Notes under the pieces: generated by a model
What the model was told of the DNA's origin: nothing
Seen by the model: the letters and a program-made list of their open reading frames with translations, nothing else
Databases searched by the model: none
Shown: one piece after another, positions 45,248 to 55,474 of the stretch
Numbering within the stretch: the first letter of the stretch is position 1
How the letters are laid out: each line of letters begins with the position of its first letter
Program-made: the position numbers and the translations under genes
Assembly (NCBI GenBank): GCA_964017235.1
Contig: OZ024929.1
Location: forward strand, 110,593,793-110,657,792
Source: Sabellastarte sp. h YS-2021
Taxonomy: Eukaryota > Annelida > Polychaeta > Sabellida > Sabellidae
DNA: 64,000 nucleotides
Reading direction: 5' to 3'

Positions 45248-47259
45248 GTATCCCTGGACAAAAGTCGGGGATACTTAGGATTCAGTATGGTCACGCCGCC
45301 GCAGAGATTTCCTTTTGGACGCGATAACTTAAAAAATATTTTAGTTAGAACTTTTAAATTTGGTATGTGGGTATATATGGGCCAACGCTATTGGTTTGTG
45401 ACCTTGACCTTCAATCTCAAGGTCACAGGTGGCCTCTTAAAGATTTTGGGCATTTTTTCACTTTTTGGCCCAGTTCTCCTATACAGAAAGTCAGATCATC
45501 CTATGGCTGGTATATATAATACATATATATGTCCTCTGTAAGCATGCAGAAATTTGACCTTGAAGCTCTTCATTGAAGGTCATCCACTCATTCCACTGAC
45601 CACCAAAGTACCTGACCGAGGGTCATTTTTTGCCTTTTTGGAGATATTTTCACACTTAATGCTGACTATATTGCATGGAAACTATTGAAAATGGCTTTGG
45701 AGGTTGAGTACATGATGGACTTCTACCATCCAGGCTTACTGGTTACAGATCTTCATTTAAGGTCATCCACTGACCGCCAAAGTACCTGACCAAGGGTCAT
45801 TTTTGGCAAATTTGGAGATATTTTCACACTTAATGCTGACTACATTGCATGGAAACTATTGAAAATGGCTTTGGAGGTTGAGTACATGATGGAGTACCAG
45901 CATCCAGGCTTACCGATTACAGATCTTCATTTAAGGTCATCCACTGACCGCCAAAGTACCTGACCGAGGGTCATTTTTGGCCCTCTATTTGTTTGTTTGT
46001 TTGTGAACAAGATAACTCAAAAACTGACAGATGGATTTTGATAAAATTTTCAGGATATGTCCAAAATGGTAAAAGGAAGATATGATTAAATTTTGGGAGT
46101 GATCCGGAAATTTAGGATGAATTTTGATGATATTTTTAGGATATGTTAGAAATGGTAAAAGGAAGAAGTGGTAAAAGGAAGAAATGGTTCAATTTTGCGA
46201 GTGATCTGGACCACTATCTGGATCTTCTGGATCCATGAAATATAATTTTAAAGACAAATAGCTCAAAAAGTCATGGGTGAATTTTGATGAAATTTTCAGG
46301 AAATGTCCTAAATGGGACAAGGAACAAGTGATTAGATTTTGGGAGTGATCTGGATCATCTGGATCCAGGCTGCCAGATGTGTTTATGTACAAGATAAATC
46401 AAAAACTTATGGACGGATTTTGATGAAATTGTCAGGATATGTGTGAAAAGGTAAAAGGATGAAATGATTGAATTTTGGAAGTGATCCGGATCACTATATG
46501 GATCTTCTGGATCCATGAAATGTAATTTTTAAAGACAGATACCGCAAAAAGTTATGGATGGATATGTTTCAGCAAATGGCCTAAATGGTACAAGGAACAA
46601 GTGATTAAATTTTTGGAGTGATCTGGATCACTGTTTGGATCATCTGGATCCAGGCTGCCACATAATCTTGGGATGGACTTTGATATTTTTAGGATATGTT
46701 ACAAATGGTAAAAGGAAGAAGTGGTAAAAGGAAGAAATGGTTCAATTTTGCGAGTGATCTGGACCACTATCTGGATCTTCTGGATCCAAGAAATGTAATT
46801 TTTAAAGACAAATAGCTCAAAAAGTCATGGATGGATTTTTATGAAATTTTCAGGAAATGTCTTAAATGGGACAAAGAACAAGCGATTAGTTTTTGGGAGT
46901 AATCTGGATCACTGTCTGGATCATATGGATCCAGGCTGCCAGATGTGTTTGTGTACAAGATAACTAAAAAACTTATGGACGGATTTTGATGAAATTTTTA
47001 GAATATGTCTGAAAAGGTAAAAGGATGAAATGATTGAATTTTGGGAGTGATCCGGATCACTATATGGATCTCCTGGATCCATGAAATGTAATTTTTAAAG
47101 ACAGATATAAGTGAAAGAACTAGTGATTAGCTTTTGGGAGTAATCTGGTACTATGGAAAATCCTGACCTGGTGCTCCAGGAAACAGGCTCAAGACCGACA
47201 TATTCACGCCTTAACTATGTCCCGTCCTGGGATACACTGCGTCGAGATGCAATCTCTAG
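45248..47259 (-). mobile_element. Helentron-like element inserted in the LINE, X=GTATCCCAGGAC
   Basis: On the minus strand it starts at 47259 with CTAGAGATTGCATCTC (small hairpin GAGAT-TGC-ATCTC), then GTATCCCAGGAC (47224-47235), and ends at a hairpin GTATCCCCGAC-TTTT-GTCCAGGGATAC (45248-45274). The base on each side is T, so it lies between two Ts, and the LINE text resumes directly. The body is a segment related to 18170-18440, two 188-bp units (45590-45985) and a GGATCC-rich array. Confidence 0.8.
45985..47130. repeat. Array of about 145-bp units with repeated GGATC motifs
   Basis: Units share 'ggattttgatgaaattttca', 'ggaaatgtcctaaatgggac', 'aaggaacaagtgattag', 'gggagtgatctggatcac' and 'ggatcttctggatcca'. 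They alternate in two variants giving a doubled period near 290-300 bp. The same array type is at 60290-61140. Confidence 0.88.
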
Positions 47260-47421
47260 TTAATGATGGGACTCAGAATGAACTGTGTAAAGTTGTAAAT
47301 AATTTTCATAGTAAGCCCTCTACAGATGTAAATGGTATTAGTATGTGTAAGATTAAAAACTATTTCATTGCATCGGTCAGCCATTTCAGCATATTTGTAA
47401 TTTATCATTAAGAATAGGTAT
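47260..47421 (+). pseudogene. Old non-LTR retrotransposon, start of RT, part 2
   Basis: It reads NDGTQNELCKVVNNFHSKPS then TDVNGISMCKIKNYFIAS, the typical motif (K-x-S-x-D-x-x-GIS-x-x-x-IK) at the start of LINE reverse transcriptases. It continues the fragment that stops at 45247 and is cut by the DIRS-type element. Confidence 0.85.
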
Positions 47422-47439
47422 TTTTATTGCATAAAAATG

Positions 47440-47600
47440 TACTTACATAATCCCAACAGATGCTTTTGTGACATACCGTTCGGTCAAGGACACAGAGAAT
47501 GTGTCTCACCATTTTTTTGTTATTGAAAGTGCACACGTAAACCCCAGCGGGCACCTGCTGGAGGTTATAGATCCTGTGTAAGTTGTCATTCTTATTTTAA
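47440..47600. repeat. Left inverted terminal repeat of the DIRS-type element
   Basis: TACTTACATAATCCCAACAG, 'tcaaggacacagagaatg', 'gcacacgtaaacccc', 'cgggcacctgctggaggt' and 'tgtaagttgtcattct' appear here and, inverted, at 53340-53485. An insert of about 30 bp ('tgtctcaccatttttttgtt...') distinguishes the left copy. Confidence 0.92.
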
Positions 47601-47652
47601 CTGCCGTCGAGTGCACACACGTTCTTTTTGGCTCTTCAAAGTATATTTCATC

Positions 47653-48225
47653 ATGGCTGACAAACAAAGGAAAAGCGCAGTTTGTGCTTGTGATATGCTG
47701 CCTTGGGATAACCACCAGGAATGCATTAAATGCAGAAATGATAGGAAAGGAAATGATAAATGTGTTACTGGCAAGGAATCAGATTGGTCTATATGTGCCG
47801 GCTCTCTGAAAATTCCTCACAAGAAGAAATCCTCAAAGAGTAAGTCTTCTGAAAAATTTGATGATTCACTATTGGATGAACCTACATCTTCTAAATCATC
47901 TTAATCCACTCCTGACACCTCTCTCCAGGACTTGATTAAAATCATGAGCAGTCAGTTGGCGTCTATGACTTCTCAGTTTGAGGAGTTCAAACGTAAAGAC
48001 AAACCTTCCACTTCTCAGAGAGATCCTCCTTTTACACAGGAGCAGGGTAAGTGTGCCCCTGCCTCCCAGACAAGACCTGATGCATCAGAAGATGAGCTTT
48101 ATGATGAGGATTCCAACTTGCCTTCCAGAAAACGCTGCAGATCTAGGTCTCCTCAGGGTGAGGCAGATTCACATCAGCAGGAATTGGATCCCTCATATGT
48201 GGAGATGTTAAATTATTATCCTAAT
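47653..48225 (+). pseudogene. DIRS-type gag, N-terminal part
   Basis: It starts at MADKQRKSAVCACDMLPWDN, followed by a Cys/His cluster (C-x-C ... H-x-x-C-x-x-C ... C ... C) typical of the start of DIRS gag proteins, then Lys/Ser-rich and charged coiled regions (MSSQLASMTSQFEEFKRKDK) and a basic patch PSRKRCRSRS. A TAA at 47902 interrupts the frame, which otherwise continues unchanged. It is cut after ...EMLNYYPN by a LINE insertion. Confidence 0.85.
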
Positions 48226-49594
48226 TCTAATTCTAATTTGACTTTTATAGCGCTTAATCTCCACTGAGAAGTGGACTCTAAGGCGCAACAAGACAATAGC
48301 AACATGCAAATTCAAAGTCCAGGGACAAAAACAGGTCGGCACCACGGAGAAGCCATAAGAGAAAATGAGCTAAGGAGGATATGCCTTTGCATAAAGATAG
48401 GTTTTGAGCTTCTATCTAAAAGAGGCAATAGTGGGTGATGCACGGATGTCTTCAGGAAGTGAATTCCAAACAGTAGGAGCATCAAAGGCAAAACGGTAGC
48501 CAAACTGCTTAGTGGACTTGTGAATTGTAGGTTGAAATTTTGGTACATTGAGGAAATTGGCAACACTCTGACTGCGTCTAGTATTGTAAGTAGTGTGGTA
48601 TGTGGATAGATGTGGAGCGAAATATTTAGGGAAACCAGTATGAATAAACTTGTACACGAGGGTAGCCAGTTTGAACTCTGAGCGAAACTGAATAGGGAGC
48701 CAATGGAGTTTGCTGAGTACCGGAGTTATCCGAGTGTATTTACACGAATATTGGATAGACTGTAATCTATGAAGATTGACTTTAGAAAGACTCCTGAAAA
48801 GTGAGTTACAGTTGTCCAACCGACTACTCACAAAAGCATTGGCAACCGACACAGCTGCATCCTGAGTCAAGAACTGCCTAATATTTCTAAAATCCCTCAG
48901 TTGACTAAAGCAGCCTTTACAAACATTCTGGACGTATTTAGAGAAGGAAAAATCAGAGTCGAACCACACACCCAGGTTCCTCAGACTCGGTGGGGGAAGG
49001 GGGTTGCCCAGGATATCAATTGGGAAACATGCATTTAACCTTTCTCTCTGTTTCTTGGAGCCAAAAAGTATGAACTCAGTTTTATCAGGATTGAGTTTAA
49101 GTTTGCTAGCCGACATCCATTCTTTGACATCTTGAAGGCATCTATTCAACTTATCAAAGGCAGCTGAGGCATTCCTGTGTGAGAGATGGACATAAAGTTG
49201 TGTGTTGTCGGCATAAAACTGGAAGTTTACACCTTTGTGTTTACCAGTGTACTAAGGGGAGATGTGTACAGAGAAAATAGCAGAGGACCCAAAACAGAAC
49301 CCTGAGGTATGCCGAACAGCAGTTTTTGTAAATTAGACAAAGTAGAACCAATCTTTACAGACTGATAGCGTTCTGTCAAATAAGAAGAGAACCATTTTAG
49401 AGCTGAGCCACCAACCCTGAACCAATCCAGAAGACAGCCAAGGAGAGTGGAATGATCAATCGAAGGCAGCCGAGAGATCCAGAAGTACCAAGGCAGTAGC
49501 TTCACCCCGAGATAGTGACAAATGAATATCATTTTTGATGGAAAGTAGAGCCGTCTCTGTTGAGTGACCTGGCTTATATGCTGACTGGTATGAG
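48226..49594 (-). pseudogene. 5'-truncated LINE (CR1/L2-like) inserted in the gag
   Basis: The minus strand reads, from its 5' end, SAYKPGHSTETALLSI, TALVLLDLSAAFD (frameshift), GIPQGSVLGPLLFSLY, FQFYADNTQLYVHLS, KLKLNPDKTEFILFGSK, LGVWFDSDFSFSKYV, LHWLPIQFRSEFKLA and FAFDAPTVWNSLPEDI, then the 3' tail GCGC...AAGCGC hairpin and a (AATTCT)n-like tail. The flanks TTATCCTAAT (48216-48225) and TTATCCAAAT (49595-49604) look like a target duplication. The catalytic YADD is YADN. Confidence 0.92.
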
Positions 49595-50474
49595 TTATCC
49601 AAATAATATCAGGGGTCTCCTTGACCTTGAAGTTCCACAAGTGGAGTGCCTTGTGGCCCCTTCTGCCTTCTCTAAGAAACCTTCTAAACAGGTTGTAAGG
49701 AAGCAAAACCTGGCTTTACCTCCTGTGCAAGACATTAAGACCATGTGGGATTATAGATTCAGAAAGGCTTCAGGAACTACATTGAAGGACAAATCTAGCG
49801 CAGAATCATTGTCTCAAGGTCATTTTCGTGCCTTTGAGAGGCCAGATATGATCTACTACACAACTTCTCCTCAAGAGACTCTTTTGAAGGCTCCAAGGTT
49901 GCCAGATTCTTATTTCAACATTGCTAGAGTGAAAACTTTATTATCCTCCATCTCTGTTCCATCAAAACAGCACATTGTACAGGAGACAGTCTGTAGAGAG
50001 AATGTGCAGATTTTAGCGTTGGATAACAGGATCCAGGAACTAGCCAGTGAAATCAGGAGTTCAGGAGATCTGGATACTGTGAGGGAATCAGCAAATCTCA
50101 TTGGGAAGTACTCTCAACTCCAAGCTTCTGTCACTTCCTCTCTGGAGATTGCTTTGGACACTGTATTGAAGCAAAATATGACCCTTGCTTGCAACATGCT
50201 CCTAGCAAGGAGGGACAGCTTGTTAAAAGATTGTAGCTCGATTCTGGGACCTAAAGATCTGGCTAATCCGTGTACAGACCACTTTGACCAGCAGGAGGTC
50301 TTTAATTCAGACATTTTGTCTCAAGTAGAGGACAATAAGATAAAAAGACTTTCAATTATCAAAGAATCTGACACCAAGTCATACAGGGATACTGCCAGAA
50401 ATTTTGATTTCGGGAGGTCATTTCACTCTAAAAGTTCACAGTCAAAAAGGAAACAAGTCTTTCAAGTCACCTGA
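49595..50474 (+). pseudogene. DIRS-type gag, central and C-terminal part
   Basis: The frame resumes with YPNNIRGLLDLEVPQVECLV and runs open to 50474 with ALPPVQDIKTMWDYRFRKAS, then helical stretches (LALDNRIQELASEIRSSGDL and a segment around TSSLEIALDTVLKQ). It ends Ser/Lys-rich. This is the typical long helical gag of DIRS elements. It stops directly before the RT motif LTDAYFHVPI; the linker and first RT motifs are missing. Confidence 0.8.
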
Positions 50475-50960
50475 ATAGACCTCACAGATGCTTATTTTCA
50501 TGTTCCAATTCACCCTCAATCTCAAAAGTATCTGAGATTTCAAACCAAAACAGGAATTTTCCAATTTCGGGCATTCCTTTTGGTGTAGCAACGGCTCCCC
50601 TAGAGTTTACTTGGATTGTGAAAGAGGTAAAACTCATAGCTCAAGTCAGGAACCTCAGAATTCATCAGTATATGGATGACTGGCTTCTTCGGTCACCCAC
50701 AAAAGAAGAATGTCTCATAGATTCCCAAAACTTGGTAAAATTGGTCCAAGAACTAGGCTGGCTTATCAATTTTCAAAAGTCGGAATTGCAAAAACTGGAT
50801 TTTCTGGGCTATCACTTTGATCTTCAGAGGGGTCTAGTCTTTCTAGCCCAAAAGAAGCTCGATCAGTTAAAAAATCAGACTGTTTCCATCAAAAAGTCTT
50901 TAGTGTTGACTCCAAGAAATCTCATGTAGCTCATAGGGACATTTCCTTAGAAAAAACAGT
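50475..50960 (+). pseudogene. DIRS-type reverse transcriptase, N-terminally deleted
   Basis: Motifs in order: IDLTDAYFHVPIHPQSQKYL, then after a frameshift near 50570 GIPFGVATAPLEFTWIVKEV, IHQYMDDWLLRS (intact YxDD box), QELGWLINFQKSEL and LDFLGYHFDLQRG. This is the Ty3/DIRS-type RT. The TAG at 50927 and nearby stops separate it from the RNase H. Confidence 0.93.
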
Positions 50961-50979
50961 AGCACTAGGAAGGTTACAC

Positions 50980-51885
50980 ATGAGACCTTTCCAGTGGTAC
51001 CTGAAGTCACACTGGAAATTTCCCCAGTCGCTGGACAAAAGTATCCTAGTAACAGGGAATTTTCTGAAACATCTCAAATGGTGGGAGGATCAACAGTACC
51101 TCATGGCAGGTGTTCCTATCCATCCTCATGTTCACAATACTCTGGTATTCACGGATGCCTCCCAAAAGGGCTGGGGTGCTCACTTAAACGATGTAGTGTT
51201 AAGTGGTCTCTGGTCAAACAAGGAATCTCAGCTTCACATCAATGTACTGGAGCTAAAAGCTGTTCTTCTGGCCCTAAAGGGTCTTCAGGAGCACTTACAG
51301 GGTCAAAGAGTGCTCATCTGTTCAGACAATAGCACTGTAGTATCTTCTCTGAACAAAGAAGGAGGCACACACTCCATAGAAATGTGTGCTCTTATCTGGA
51401 GAATTCTGGCATTCACAAATTCCAGAAGGATCCAGATAAGAGCAAGACATGTACCTGGATCCCTAAATGTGATAGCAGACTCTCTATCACGAAGGGACAA
51501 GGTCATACAGACAGAGTGGTCCCTTCACCAACAGATATTCAACCAAATTTGCGGAGTTTGGCACACACCAATGTTAGACCTGTTTGCAACTCATCTAAGT
51601 CAAAAACTTCCAATTTACGTATCTCCTGTCCCAGACAAAAAGGCTTGGAAAATAGGTGCATTGAATATCCATTGGGAAGGCCTAGACGGCTATTTCTTCT
51701 GTCCATGCAGGGTGATTGTACTGGCCCCAGGGTGGCCAGGGATGCCATGGTTTTGGGATCTGGTGGATCTCTCAACCAGGGTACCCCAACAGCTCCCTCA
51801 CTGGAAGACACTACTGAAACAACCACATTCCAACAGGTTCCATAACAACAGGGAGTACCTGAATCTACATGTGTGGCTTCTGGAT
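50980..51885 (+). pseudogene. DIRS-type RNase H and following domain
   Basis: RNase H residues are visible: FTDASQKGWGAHL, HINVLELKAVLLALKGL, LICSDNSTVVSSLN and HVPGSLNVIADSLSR. Downstream, PMLDLFATHLSQKLPIYVSP and GYFFCPCRVIVLAPGWPG are the conserved tail found in DIRS pol proteins. The frame is open through this region, longer than any other part of the element. Confidence 0.93.
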
Positions 51886-52730
51886 TCCAGGAATCCATTT
51901 CTGGAAGATTCTCATCTGAGGTGGCAGAAAGAATTAAGGCACCTCAGAGGGAATCCTCGAGAAAAGTCTATCAATCAAAGTGGGCCATTTATGGGCAATG
52001 GTGCTCACAGAATAAGGTGGACATCACCTCAGCAACTGTTTCCCAGGTAGGACAGTCAAAAATCTCAAACCAGCCACAATATTACTGGTTACAGAACAGC
52101 AATTGCTGATGCTTTGGGTTCACAGGGTGAACTCATCTCAAAAAGTCTAGAACTGAATAGACTTATTGCCAGCTTCACCAGGGATAGGCCTAAACCAAAT
52201 AGGTCCATACCTACATTGGACCTTTTCTTGGTCCTCCTAGGTTTGACAAAACCTCCTTTGAGCCTTTATCTAGGCTCCTTTGAAGTGGCTAACTTACAAG
52301 ACAGTGTTCCTGTTGGCTTTAGCCTCAGGGAAAAGAAGGAATGAGATACATGCTTGGACTCACTCTTCTGTCTCTTCAAGGAGAAATTGGTCAGTTCACT
52401 GGTGGAGGTTAAGTCACTTTGTCCAGTTAGGGCCCTCAAAGTCTACTTAGACAAGACCAAATCCATGAGAAAGGGCAAGGCCCTTCTCTTTGTATCACTT
52501 AGGGAGGGTTATTCTAAGGATATCACAAGAATAACCATTTCCCAGTGGATCAAACAGACTATTCACACTTGCTATCAGTTTCCAAATATGACTTATCAAA
52601 TGCATCACTTTCATTTAAAGGAAGTGTCTCCTTAGAGCAGGTTTTGAGCTCCTGTTACTGAACTTTCCACCATACCTTCACAAACTTTTATTTGAAGGAT
52701 ATTTGCTGGGAGAATGATAATATCTTTAAG
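51886..52730 (+). pseudogene. DIRS-type tyrosine recombinase, broken
   Basis: SSRKVYQSKWAIYGQWCSQN is the N-terminal SAM-like part; in shifted frames NLKPATILLVTEQQ-like text, LISKSLELNRLIASFTRDRP, then FLLALASGKRRNEIHAW with the catalytic Arg of box I, LCPVRALKVYLDKTKSMRKG, ITRITISQWIKQTIHTCYQF, and finally HHTFTNFYLKDI with the expected catalytic Tyr. I could not find the H-x-x-R box between the last two, so about 20 codons appear deleted. Confidence 0.85.
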
Positions 52731-53239
52731 TTAGGTCCCATTGTATCTGCACAACATGTAGCGAACAGTTGAGACTTAATAATTTGTTCAACTCTTTATT
52801 TTTAGGATGTGTGGAGTTGGACTGGACTGGATTAGGACTATGATTATGGATATGATTTCAAAGTACATATGGATGGCTTGAGGGACAGCTGCAATCTTAC
52901 TGTTGGAGTTGTATTCAACTGAGCGCAACTGACCTTTGACCCCTGCACAACATGGTAAGGGATTGAGGATTCATATATATTTGATGTTTTTGTATGGTAC
53001 AGCATGCTGCTTTCATAAGTGGGGGAGTACCTATCAGTTACTTTACTACAACTACTTTATGTGTTCTTCAGTACTTGTAGATTAACATAATTTTAATTAT
53101 ATGTAAATATTACAGTTGTTTGTATTATAACATATTGTTTTAATGCATTTTTTGTATCTATACAAGCTCTAAAAATCTCCTATGTCACTTCACGGCCCTC
53201 AGAAGTCTACCCACCATGGACCTCAGGGCTGCATTCAAG
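52731..53239 (+). other. 3' untranslated part of the DIRS-type element
   Basis: AT-rich sequence between the recombinase and the internal complementary region; no frame. Confidence 0.6.
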
Positions 53240-53312
53240 CATCTGTTGGGATTATGTAAGTAAGTATTTATGCAATAAAATTGGTTAATACTTACATAAT
53301 TCCAACAGGGAG
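53240..53312. repeat. Internal complementary region of the DIRS-type element
   Basis: CATCTGTTGGGATTATGTAA plus 'tatttatgcaataaaa' is the reverse complement of the element's left end; the adjoining AATACTTACATAATTCCAAC is the reverse complement of its right end. This back-to-back arrangement is what DIRS elements use to regenerate full-length circular DNA. Confidence 0.88.
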
Positions 53313-53339
53313 AGTCCCCACCCTCCTCAACTCTACCAT

Positions 53340-53485
53340 CTACTGAGGGGTAGGGTCAAAATTAGAATGACAACTTACAGAGGATCTATAGCCTCCAGCA
53401 GGTGCCCGCAGGGGTTTACGTGTGCATTCTCTGTGTCCTTGATCGAACTGTAGGTCACAATAGCATCTGTTGGGATTATGTAAGT
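53340..53485. repeat. Right inverted terminal repeat of the DIRS-type element
   Basis: It is the inverted match of 47440-47600: 'agaatgacaacttacagagg', 'gcctccagcaggtgcccg', 'ggggtttacgtgtgc' and 'catctgttgggattatgtaa'. About 90% alike by eye apart from the 30-bp insert in the left copy. Confidence 0.92.
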
Positions 53486-53490
53486 ATTTT

Positions 53491-53848
53491 TATTTATAAA
53501 ATTTCCAATTACAATAAAATTAACCAAATTTCCTGATAACATGAAAATAGCTTAAGTTATACCACTATTTAAAAACTGGGGATGACAGTGAATTTACCAA
53601 TTATAGACCAGCGTCACTACTACCACAGTTTTCAAAAATTCTAGAAAACTAGAAAAAATTTTAATAACAGGTTAGATAATTTTATAGAAAGTTGTAACAT
53701 TTTAAGTGATAGCCAGTGTGGTTTTATATCAAACATGTCCACTGCATTAGCATTAATTGATTTGATGGAAATCTTAACAAATGAATTAGACAATAAGAAA
53801 ATTACAGTGGGTGTGTTCATAGATTTAAAGAAGGCATTTGATATTATT
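53491..53848 (+). pseudogene. Old non-LTR retrotransposon, RT core, part 3
   Basis: It resumes in the RT with FPDNMKIA, then VIPLFKNWG, TNYRPASLLPQFSKILE, LDNFIESCNILSDSQCGFIS and KKITVGVFIDLKKAFD, the catalytic first Asp region (D-L-K-K-A-F-D). Frameshifts break it. It is the direct continuation of the fragment ending at 47421. Confidence 0.92.
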
Positions 53849-55286
53849 GTGAAGGTTGCGCCCTAACAGATTTATAACAAATCCCAGCTCCGAGCCCCCA
53901 CCTAACAATTGGTTGGGACAAAACATTAATTTTGAATATGTTAAGCAACAACCTTAAAATTGCCTGAGTTCATTGACCTGACTCCCAATGGAGGAAGATT
54001 GACCTTAATTTTCGCAAGAGAATAATACCAATAAAATCTTTAGATTTAATGTAACAACTTATTAATAACACTGTATTTGATGCAAATTTGACATTTATTA
54101 AAGCTAATATAAAATATCCAGCAATACAAGTACAATAATACACAACAAACCTAAATTAAGTTGTATTACTGTATTACAGATACAAAATATAAATATTCCT
54201 AGAGACAAAGTTTTAAACTGTGAAATTACATTATGTGACTACTACTGTTGAATAATAATAGCCAAATATATATATATTACTGTTATCACAATATATTACT
54301 GTCATTACAACAATCTGTTGTAATTCAAAATGAACATAATACCTGTGTTCTTGACCTGTGTAAATTCCTTTAACAAATGTTGTAAGTCAAACCAAATGCT
54401 CCCTCTTAAACCGAAATTGTGATAATTACTGGATAAAATATAACCAATACAACACGGAATATATTACAAACTATAGTGATAAATATACTGAAACCTATAA
54501 TTAATCACGTATACCACCGGCACAATCTCCGACTTTATGGTCTCTGATACCGAATGTAGAGCCAGTCTCCGACTGTACAGTCTCTGTCTATAATTACCAA
54601 TATACTGATTAATAGCCTATTAAACAGTATCCGACTTTACGGTTTCTGAATAATACACAATATAATATCACTAAGAATAATTAACAATTATGTATGTATA
54701 AATATTGTACAAAAGTTACATGTAACCAATCCTCCGGTAAAACACCTTCTGATAAAATACTTCACAACTGGTAAAACACTTTAAATAAAATCAAACTCCA
54801 AATTTAAACAGCCTGGTAAAACACTTCTTGTCACCTCAAGATTTGAACCCCAAACTCAGCCTGTTAAAATACTTCCTATCACTTCAAGATTCAAACATAG
54901 ATTTTTAAATCATATTAACCCATGACTTAATCTTGGTTGTTAAGATGCCTATGCCTACAGCTTACAACAACTTGACAACTGATAAACTGCATTATCAAAT
55001 CACTGATTTCAAACCATACAACTAATAAAAGTGCTGTAATTCACATAACTGGTGCCTGATAATAAACAGCAACATTAGGAATGAAATAGGTTATACATTA
55101 AACTGAATGAAACAATCTAACACCCTTCATAAAGCATAAAATCCTACCTTTTTAACACTCAAACTCACCGTTGAAATCATGTCATCATAACAGGATGTTG
55201 ACGCAAATTGTTACTACTGAATCTCAAACTCTTATGACGGAAAACATCACTCACGAAATTCGCCGAGAATCTCATTGAAATGCTAC
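53849..55286. mobile_element. Unidentified 1.44-kb insertion in the LINE RT
   Basis: The RT is interrupted after CATTTGATATTATT (53835-53848) and resumes with CATTTGACACTATT (55287-55300), a likely 14-bp target duplication with two changes. The insert has no long frame. It contains three copies of TCCGACTTTA-GGT-TCTGA-type text (near 54527, 54566, 54628) and repeated 'ctggtaaaacacttc' (54760-54900). A TG...CA edge is possible, but the duplication is too long for an LTR. Family unknown. Confidence 0.55.
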
Positions 55287-55370
55287 CATTTGACACTATT
55301 GATCATTCCTCGTTAATAAAGAAACAAGAATATTATGGGATTAGAGGAGTACCGTGAATTATTATACTAT
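55287..55370 (+). pseudogene. Old non-LTR retrotransposon, RT, part 4
   Basis: It reads FDTIDHSSLIKKQEYYGIRG, the standard continuation of the RT palm (F-D-T-I-D-H-x-x-L-x-x-K-L-x-x-YGIRG), then stops and fades. Confidence 0.85.
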
Positions 55371-55474
55371 ATTATAAGCTTATTAAATATGTCTTAAAAT
55401 TTTGATATGAACAATGTCATGAATTAATTAGACTATTAAACTGTAAAGAACAGTAATACTAAATTAAAATTGTA

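Larger units (their letters stand above)
47422..53490 (+). mobile_element. DIRS-type tyrosine-recombinase retrotransposon, degenerate
   Basis: Terminal inverted repeats (47440-47600 and 53340-53485), an internal complementary region (53240-53312), and the order gag, RT, RNase H, tyrosine recombinase define a DIRS-like element. It has no target duplication, as expected for recombinase-driven insertion. The copy is dead: stop in gag, a nested LINE fragment, a missing piece between gag and RT, frameshifts in RT and recombinase. It disrupts the RT of an older LINE. Confidence 0.93.

Noticed and set aside
53849-55286. Solo LTR
   Set aside because: TG...CA edges can be drawn, but the flanking duplication is about 14 bp, too long for LTR integration, and no polyadenylation or promoter layout is evident.
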